Assembly: GCA_022822125.1 (NCBI GenBank)
Contig: JAJECF010000166.1
Coordinates: 1-29,427, forward strand
Origin: Alphaproteobacteria bacterium
GTDB lineage: Bacteria > Pseudomonadota > Alphaproteobacteria > Bin95
Reading direction: 5' to 3'
Length of the DNA: 29,427 bases
In this document: piece by piece, positions 24,174-29,427 of the stretch
Numbering within the stretch: position 1 is the stretch's first letter
Layout of the letters: the number at the start of each line of letters is the position of its first letter
Notes under the pieces: generated by a model
The model's database searches: none
What the model saw: the letters and a program-made list of their open reading frames with translations, nothing else
What the model was told of the DNA's origin: nothing
Position numbers and translations under genes: made by a program

Positions 24174-26216
24174 ATGACTAGCCGGCAGGCCGGGTCCTGG
24201 ATCGTCGGGGTGGATGTCGGCGGCACCTTTACAGACTTCTCCGCCGTCAATGACGGCTCCGGCGAGGTGCATGTCTTCAAGCGCCCTTCCACGCCGGACG
24301 ACCCGAGCCGCGCCATACTGGAGGGCATTCGGGAGATGGCGGATGCCTGCGGGATCGCCCTCGACGAGGTCTCCCGCCTCGCGCACGGCACGACCGTCGC
24401 AACCAACGCTCTGATCCAGGGCAAGGGCGGCCGCGCGGCGCTGGTCACCACCGAGGGCTTCCGCGACCTGCTGGAGATCGGCCGGCAGGTCCGCCCGCAT
24501 ATGTACGATTTCCGCCGCACCTTTCCGGCTCCGCCCGTGACGGCGGAGCGGCGCTTCGAGCTGGCCGAGCGCATGGACGCGGCGGGCGAGTCGGTGCGCG
24601 CGCCGGCCGCGGCCGATATCGAGGCTGCCGTCGAAGCGGTCCGCGCGAGCGGGGCGGAAGCCTGCGCCGTGTGCTTCCTGTTCGCCTATCTGAACGGCGC
24701 GCATGAGCGGGCTTTCGCCGACGCCTTGCGCGCCGCGCTGCCCGAGTTGAACATCTCGCTGTCCTCCGAAGTGCAGCCCGAGTTTCGCGAGTTCGAGCGT
24801 TTCTCGACCACCGCGGTAAACGCCTGCCTGCAATCGGTGATGGACCTCTATCTCGGCCGGCTGGAGCGGGGCCTGTCGGCCGCAGCGCCCCATGCCGCGC
24901 TCGGCATCAACCAGTCGAGCGGCGGGCTGATGTCGGTGGCCCGCGCGCGGGCCTTCCCGGTACGCACCGCGCTTTCGGGGCCGGCGGCGGGCGTCGTCGG
25001 CGCGATCCACGCCGCCCGCCGCGCCGGCTTCGGCGATCTCGTCACGCTCGACATGGGCGGCACAAGCGCCGACATGGCGCTCATCCGCGGCGGCGAAGCG
25101 GATATCGCCTATGAGCGCGCCGTCGCCGGTTTCCCCATCCGGCTGCCGCAGATCGACATCGCCACCATCGGGGCGGGCGGCGGGTCTATCGCCTGGTTCG
25201 ACCGCGACGGCCTGATGAAGGTCGGGCCGGGGAGCGCCGGCGCCGACCCCGGCCCCGCCTGCTACGGGCGCGGCAATACGGAGCCGACGGTCACCGACGC
25301 CAATCTCCTGCTCGGGCGGCTCAGCGCGCGCGGCCTGCTGGACGGCGGCATGCGCCTCGACGAGGCGAAGGCCCGCGCCGCGTTCGAGCCCGCCGCCGCG
25401 CGCCTCGGCCTTCCGGTCGAACGCACCGCCGAAGGCATGCTCGACATCGTCGCCGCCAACATGATCCGCGCAATCCGTACGGTGTCGGTCGAACGCGGCC
25501 ACGACCCGCGCGGTTATGTGCTGGCGGCGTTCGGCGGTGCGGGACCGCTGCATGCGCGCGATGTGGCCGCCGGCATCGGGATCGGCGAAATCCTGGTGCC
25601 GCCCGCGCCCGGCATCGTCTGCGCGGAGGGGTTGCTGGTCTCCGACCTGCGCGAGACCTTCACCCGCAGCGAGCGCATTGCCGTCTCGCCCGGGGCGTTC
25701 CCGCGCATCGCCGCCATCCTGGCGGAGCTGGAGGACCGGGCCCGGCAGTGGTTTGCCGGCGAAGCCGGGGCGGAAGACCGGCGGACCGAGGTCTCGCTCG
25801 ACATGCGCCATGTCGGGCAGAATTTCGAGCTCGCCGTGGCGCTGCCGGACAGTCTCGACGATCTGCGCGACCGGTTCCTCGACGCCCACGAGTTCGCCTA
25901 CGGCTTCCGCAATCCGGAGGACCCGGTCGAGATCGTCAACCTGCGCCTGACGGCGAAGGCCCGCCTCTACCGCGCGCCGGAGACCCGCCTGCCGCCCGCC
26001 GAGGGGCCGCCTGTGCCGAGGGAGCGCCGGCCCGTGCGCTTCGCCGGGCGGACGTTCCCGGACACGCCCGTTTACGACCGCGCCCGCCTCGGCGCCGGCA
26101 GCCGCATCGACGGACCGGCCGTCATCGAACAGCTCGACGCCACCGCCATCGTCTATCCGGGCGACAGCGCGGCCGTGGACGCCCATGGCAACCTCACCAT
26201 CCGGATCGCCGCATGA
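24174..26216 (+). CDS. Hydantoinase A / 5-oxoprolinase family protein (HyuA-like)
   Basis: This 680-residue ATP-dependent subunit has an actin-like fold. Motifs: phosphate 1 GVDVGGTFTDF (about 9-19), HGTTVATNALIQGKG (about 74-88), LDMGGTSADMALI (about 293-305), GAGGGSIAWFD, PGSAGADPGPACYGRG and PTVTDANLLLGRL. The family hydrolyses or carboxylates substrates such as 5-oxoproline, N-methylhydantoin, caprolactam or acetone with ATP, together with a HyuB subunit. hyuB overlaps its stop by 4 bp (ATGA), so the two form one enzyme. The Shine-Dalgarno before ATG is weak. The specific substrate is not readable from sequence. Confidence 0.94.
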   Translation: MTSRQAGSWIVGVDVGGTFTDFSAVNDGSGEVHVFKRPSTPDDPSRAILEGIREMADACGIALDEVSRLAHGTTVATNALIQGKGGRAALVTTEGFRDLLEIGRQVRPHMYDFRRTFPAPPVTAERRFELAERMDAAGESVRAPAAADIEAAVEAVRASGAEACAVCFLFAYLNGAHERAFADALRAALPELNISLSSEVQPEFREFERFSTTAVNACLQSVMDLYLGRLERGLSAAAPHAALGINQSSGGLMSVARARAFPVRTALSGPAAGVVGAIHAARRAGFGDLVTLDMGGTSADMALIRGGEADIAYERAVAGFPIRLPQIDIATIGAGGGSIAWFDRDGLMKVGPGSAGADPGPACYGRGNTEPTVTDANLLLGRLSARGLLDGGMRLDEAKARAAFEPAAARLGLPVERTAEGMLDIVAANMIRAIRTVSVERGHDPRGYVLAAFGGAGPLHARDVAAGIGIGEILVPPAPGIVCAEGLLVSDLRETFTRSERIAVSPGAFPRIAAILAELEDRARQWFAGEAGAEDRRTEVSLDMRHVGQNFELAVALPDSLDDLRDRFLDAHEFAYGFRNPEDPVEIVNLRLTAKARLYRAPETRLPPAEGPPVPRERRPVRFAGRTFPDTPVYDRARLGAGSRIDGPAVIEQLDATAIVYPGDSAAVDAHGNLTIRIAA

Positions 26217-27799
26217 CCGCTCTCGACCCCATCGGCCTCGAAATCCTCGCCAACGCGCTCCGCTCGATCACCGACGAGACCTTCGCCGCGCTGATGAAGA
26301 GCGCCTATTCCACCAATATCAAGGAACGGCACGACCACTCGACCGCGATCATGGACGCAAGCGGCCGGCTGATCGCACAGGCCGAGCAGTCCCTGCCCAT
26401 ACACATCGCGTCGATGAGCGGACTGATGGAATGCCTGCTGGCGCGCTACGGCGACGATATCGAGGACGGCGACATCGTCATCGCCAACGACCCGCACACA
26501 GCAGGCGGCACGCACCTTCCCGACATAAACATGGCGGCGCCCGTCTTCGCGGACGGGCGCATCGTCGCCTGGGTCTGCAATATCGCCCACCACGCCGATG
26601 TGGGCGGCATGGCGCCGGGGTCGATGGCCGGCGGCATGTCGGAGATTTACCAGGAAGGGCTACGCGTTCCGGTGGTGAAGCTCTTCCGCCGGGGCGAGCT
26701 GCAAAGCGAATTGTTCGACCTCGTGCTGCTGAATGTGCGGCTGCCGAACGAGCGGCGCGGGGACTATTTCGCGCAGGTCGCGGCCTGCAATCTGGGCGTG
26801 AGGCGCATGGCGGAGACCATCGCGGCCTATAGCGCCGATACGGTGCTCGCCGCCTTCGAGGACATGCTGGCGCGCACCGCAGGCCGCATGGCAGACGCCA
26901 TACGCGCCATCCCGGACGGCGCTTACCGCTTCGAGGATGTCATGGACGATGACGGGCTGGAGGCCCGCGACATCCCTATCGCGCTCACCGTCGAGAAGAG
27001 GGGCGGGCGGGCGCGCTTCGACTTCTCCGGCACCGCGCCGCAGGTGCCCGGCAATATCAATGTGACGATGAATGCGACCGTCGCCGCCGTCACCTACACG
27101 CTCAAGGCGCTGCTGGACCCCGAGGTGCCGAACAACCAGGCGGTGATCGACTGCGTGGAGATTTCCGCGCCGCGCGGCTCCCTGCTCAACGCCGTATTCC
27201 CTGCCCCCGTGGCGGCGCGGGCGCATACCTGCCAGCGGATCATCGACGTGGTGTTCGGTGCGCTCGCCCCGGCCATGCCGGATCGGGCGCCGGCAGCCGG
27301 CAATGGCGCGAACACCACCGCCGTCTTCTCCGGCATCGACCCGAGGACAGGCGAAGGCTACCTCTATCTGGAAACACTCGGCGGCGGGGCCGGCGGCTGG
27401 CCCGGCGGGCACGGCAAGGACGGCGTGCAGGTCGGTATCACCAACACCTCCAACCTGCCCGTCGAGGCCATCGAGACCGAATACCCGCTGAGGGTCGAGC
27501 GCTACGGCTTGCTGGAAAGCTCTGGCGGCGCAGGACAGTTCCGGGGCGGGCGCGGGCTGTATCGTGTGGTGCGGCCTGTCGGGCATGACTGTCTCTTCAA
27601 CGGCGCAGGCGAGCGCTTTGCCAACGCCCCCTGGGGCCTCGCCGGCGGCGAACCGGGCGGCCGCGGCCGCTTCGCGCTTCTCGACGCCGCGGGCGCGGAA
27701 ACCGCTCTCGAGATCAAGCCCTCCGGAATCACGGTGCGCGAGGGCGAGGGGCTACGTGTCGAAACCCCCGGCGCGGGCGGGTTCGGGTCTCCATCGTGA
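26213..27799 (+). CDS. Hydantoinase B / 5-oxoprolinase family protein (HyuB-like)
   Basis: This 528-residue partner of HyuA begins LDPIGLEILANALRSITDE, the standard HyuB start. Its metal and active-site region includes NDPHTAGGTHLPDINMAAPVF (about 91-111) and NIAHHADVGGMAPGSM (about 121-136). FDFSGTAPQVPGNIN and ETLGGGAGGWPGGHGKDGVQ (split near 385-404) are further conserved segments. The ATG at 26213 overlaps the hyuA stop. The same frame is open upstream to 25748, but that part is antiparallel to nothing known and only shadows hyuA. The C-terminal stop overlaps the crotonase GTG start by 4 bp. Confidence 0.94.
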   Translation: MTALDPIGLEILANALRSITDETFAALMKSAYSTNIKERHDHSTAIMDASGRLIAQAEQSLPIHIASMSGLMECLLARYGDDIEDGDIVIANDPHTAGGTHLPDINMAAPVFADGRIVAWVCNIAHHADVGGMAPGSMAGGMSEIYQEGLRVPVVKLFRRGELQSELFDLVLLNVRLPNERRGDYFAQVAACNLGVRRMAETIAAYSADTVLAAFEDMLARTAGRMADAIRAIPDGAYRFEDVMDDDGLEARDIPIALTVEKRGGRARFDFSGTAPQVPGNINVTMNATVAAVTYTLKALLDPEVPNNQAVIDCVEISAPRGSLLNAVFPAPVAARAHTCQRIIDVVFGALAPAMPDRAPAAGNGANTTAVFSGIDPRTGEGYLYLETLGGGAGGWPGGHGKDGVQVGITNTSNLPVEAIETEYPLRVERYGLLESSGGAGQFRGGRGLYRVVRPVGHDCLFNGAGERFANAPWGLAGGEPGGRGRFALLDAAGAETALEIKPSGITVREGEGLRVETPGAGGFGSPS

Positions 27800-28593
27800 G
27801 CCCGGTCCGGGTCGAGCGGAAGGGATTCGCCCTTCATGTGCTGCTGACAAGGCCCGGGCGCCGCAATGCGCTGACACAGGAGACGATGGACGCCCTGTCG
27901 GCCGCCTTCCGGGAAGCGGAGGCGTCGGATGCGCGCGCCGTCGTGCTGCGCGGCGAGGGCGGGCAGTTCTCGGCAGGCGGCGACATGTCGATGCTGGGCG
28001 ACATCCCGCCGCCCGCGGACCCGGACCCGCTCTTTCCCGTCTATCGCAAGATGGGCCATGTGCTGGAGCTGCTGAACGCGCTGCCGCAGGCCGTCATTGC
28101 CGTGGTCGAGGGCGCCTGCACGGGCGGCGGCCTCGGCATGGCCTGCTGCTCGGATGTCGTGATCGTCTGCGAGGACGCGAAGATCGGCCTGCCCGAGGCG
28201 CGCTCCGGCTTCATCCCGGCGCAGGTCATCCCCCATATCGTGCGGCGCATGGGCGAGGGCTGGACCCGGCGGCTGGTCGCGACCGGCGCCATACTGGACG
28301 GCCGCGACGCGCTCCGCGACGGCCTCGCCCACATCCTCGCCGCCAGCCGGGAAGAGGCCGATGCGGCGCTGGCCGAGGTGCTGGACCAGGTCCGCCGCTC
28401 GGAGCCTGGGGCCGTCGCGGAAGCCAAGCGCCTCGTTGTCTCAGCGTCCGACCGCCCGATAGACGAAACCCTGGACGATGCGGCCCGCACCATAGCCGCC
28501 TTACTCCGCGCGCCCGCCGCCCGCGCCGGCATAGACGCCTTCAACGAAAAGCGCCCGCCTCCGTGGGCGGAGCAGCCTTCGTCAGAGGAGTGA
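27796..28593 (+). CDS. Enoyl-CoA hydratase/isomerase (crotonase) family protein
   Basis: This 265-residue protein has a crotonase fold. The oxyanion-hole segments are FSAGGDMSML (about 58-67) and GACTGGGLGMACCSD (106-120). At the two catalytic Glu positions of rat enoyl-CoA hydratase, residue 114 is Gly and residue 134 (GLPEARSGFIPA) is Glu. The pattern PEARSGFIPAQVIPHIVRRMGE is close to the methylglutaconyl-CoA/isohexenylglutaconyl-CoA hydratase group, so hydration of a branched or glutaconyl-type CoA ester is a reasonable guess. GTG at 27796 overlaps the hyuB stop (GTGA), binding it to the hyuAB operon. It is convergent with the CitE-like gene, with 6 bp between stops. Confidence 0.92.
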   Translation: MSPVRVERKGFALHVLLTRPGRRNALTQETMDALSAAFREAEASDARAVVLRGEGGQFSAGGDMSMLGDIPPPADPDPLFPVYRKMGHVLELLNALPQAVIAVVEGACTGGGLGMACCSDVVIVCEDAKIGLPEARSGFIPAQVIPHIVRRMGEGWTRRLVATGAILDGRDALRDGLAHILAASREEADAALAEVLDQVRRSEPGAVAEAKRLVVSASDRPIDETLDDAARTIAALLRAPAARAGIDAFNEKRPPPWAEQPSSEE

Positions 28594-28599
28594 CCGCCC

Positions 28600-29427
28600 T
28601 CAGCCCTGGCCTGCGATGCGCTCGGCCAATGCGAGTGTTCGGCGGGCCTTTTCGACGATTGGGTAATCGACGAAATAGCCGTCCACCTGAATGGAGGCGG
28701 AGCCGGCGGCTTCGGCTTCGTCGAATGCCGCGACGATGCGCCGCGCGCGTGTCGTCTCCTCCTCCGTCGGCGAGAAGGCGTCGTTGACCGGCCCCACCTG
28801 GCTCGGATGGATGCAGAGCTTGCCCTGGAAGCCGAGCGCCAGCGCGCGGCGCGCCGAGGCCGCGAAGGCTTCCGTTTCGCGCAGTTCGATGAACACCGTA
28901 TCCACCGGCGGCTCCAGCCCACCCGCGCGCGACTCCACCACCATTGCGGCGCGCGCGTGAGCCAGCTCCGCCTCGTCCAGAGACCAGCGCATCCCGACAT
29001 CGAGCGTGTAGTCGCCCGCGCCGAAAGACAGCCGCCGGAGGCGCGAGCGGCAGGCGGCGATCTCCTTCAGGTTGGAGATGCCGAGGCCGGTCTCGACGAT
29101 GGGCATGAGGTCGATGCTGCCGATTTCCAGCCCGGCCTTGCGCTCCAGCTGGGCGAGCGTCCAGTCGATGGTCTGGAGCATGGCCGCGCTTTCGAGCTTC
29201 GGCAGCACGATGCCGTCGAGCCACGGCCCGACGATCGCCTCCATGTCGCCGAAGCACCACTCCGTCTCGGCGGCGTTGACGCGCACGAAGCCCTTGCAGG
29301 CCCGCGGCCGCCTGAGCGCGGCGACGGCATCCGCGCGGGCGGCCGGCTTCCCGGCGATCGCGACCGCGTCCTCAAGGTCAAGGATCGCCGCGTCGGCGCC
29401 CGCCTGGAACACCTTCTCCGCCATGCG
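28600..29427 (-). CDS. HpcH/HpaI aldolase/citrate lyase (CitE-like) family protein, 5' end outside window
   Basis: The visible 275 residues belong to the CitE-like TIM-barrel family that cleaves or hydrolyses CoA esters such as malyl-CoA, citramalyl-CoA or methylmalyl-CoA. Seen: DAAILDLEDAVA (first metal-site region), GFVRVNAAET with the conserved Arg, IVLPKLESA, MPIVETGLGI (metal Glu), LSFGAGDYTLDVG (metal Asp) and the end GKLCIHPSQVGPVN. The family normally has ~20-30 residues before this point (LFVPGDxxRM), and the codon preceding ATG 29424 is Arg, so the true start lies beyond 29427. Next to a glutaconyl-type crotonase it may complete a CoA-ester degradation path, by inference only. Confidence 0.9.
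   Translation of the reverse strand, partial: RMAEKVFQAGADAAILDLEDAVAIAGKPAARADAVAALRRPRACKGFVRVNAAETEWCFGDMEAIVGPWLDGIVLPKLESAAMLQTIDWTLAQLERKAGLEIGSIDLMPIVETGLGISNLKEIAACRSRLRRLSFGAGDYTLDVGMRWSLDEAELAHARAAMVVESRAGGLEPPVDTVFIELRETEAFAASARRALALGFQGKLCIHPSQVGPVNDAFSPTEEETTRARRIVAAFDEAEAAGSASIQVDGYFVDYPIVEKARRTLALAERIAGQG

Noticed and set aside
23868..26186. 772-residue minus-strand frame
   Set aside because: It is antisense to hyuA and overlaps the antitoxin in another frame. It has no recognisable fold.
25748..26212. 155-residue N-terminal extension of HyuB
   Set aside because: It only shadows the end of hyuA. The canonical HyuB start follows the ATG at 26213.

Overview
The window looks like chromosomal DNA from a high-GC alphaproteobacterium. 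Coding is dense on both strands, with strong GC bias at third codon positions and ATGA/GTGA overlaps inside operons. A divergent purD/xseA pair, a gene-transfer-agent-type 3-TM holin and intergenic palindromic repeats of the TCATCCTGAGTAGCGGCG / GCGTATCGAAGG kind all fit that group. No genus can be named from sequence alone. No rRNA, tRNA, CRISPR array, transposase or integrase gene was seen.

Layout. 1-570 is repeat-rich and non-coding, followed by a lone GTA-type holin (571-1119) and a Na/phosphate symporter-like protein (1267-2868). 2869-3446 is a second repeat block: a 42-bp tandem array faces a 29-bp array of the same core in the opposite orientation, and nearby lie three copies of a ~30-bp block that could start short peptides. 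Then come a TauD/TfdA dioxygenase and purD (minus strand) divergent from xseA (plus), with GST and nitroreductase genes on the minus strand. 8666-14217 is a complete dipeptide/oligopeptide ABC importer read right to left (binding protein, two permeases, two ATPases). It has a long perfect hairpin between the binding protein and first permease genes, and that permease gene has no convincing start codon.

14403-14856 holds a Phd-like antitoxin next to the eroded remains of its PIN toxin. A secreted SH3/MORN-repeat protein (minus) and a third repeat block (16217-16376) follow. An amidase and an isopenicillin-N-synthase-like 2-oxoglutarate oxygenase form a plus-strand pair. Facing them is a minus-strand set: an M24 pitta-bread enzyme with one metal ligand changed, then the tripartite tricarboxylate transporter genes tctC, tctB and tctA. 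An intact FitAB/VapBC-type toxin-antitoxin pair lies upstream of it. The right end carries a tightly coupled hyuA-hyuB-crotonase operon and, convergent to it, a CitE-like lyase that runs off the window edge.

How it fits together. Apart from housekeeping genes (purD, xseA), the window is mainly nutrient scavenging: two binding-protein-dependent uptake systems (ABC and TTT) next to hydrolases and oxygenases (amidase, M24 enzyme, HyuAB, two 2OG-Fe(II) dioxygenases) and CoA-ester enzymes (crotonase, CitE-like). The simplest inference is uptake and opening of amide-containing small molecules, with carbon passed to CoA thioesters. No substrate can be fixed from sequence. I did not find a clear new defence or mobile system. 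The least ordinary items are the repeat blocks with the triplicated MT(Q/S)HD mini-reading-frames, the start-less permease, the D-to-N M24 enzyme, the isolated holin and the decayed toxin.
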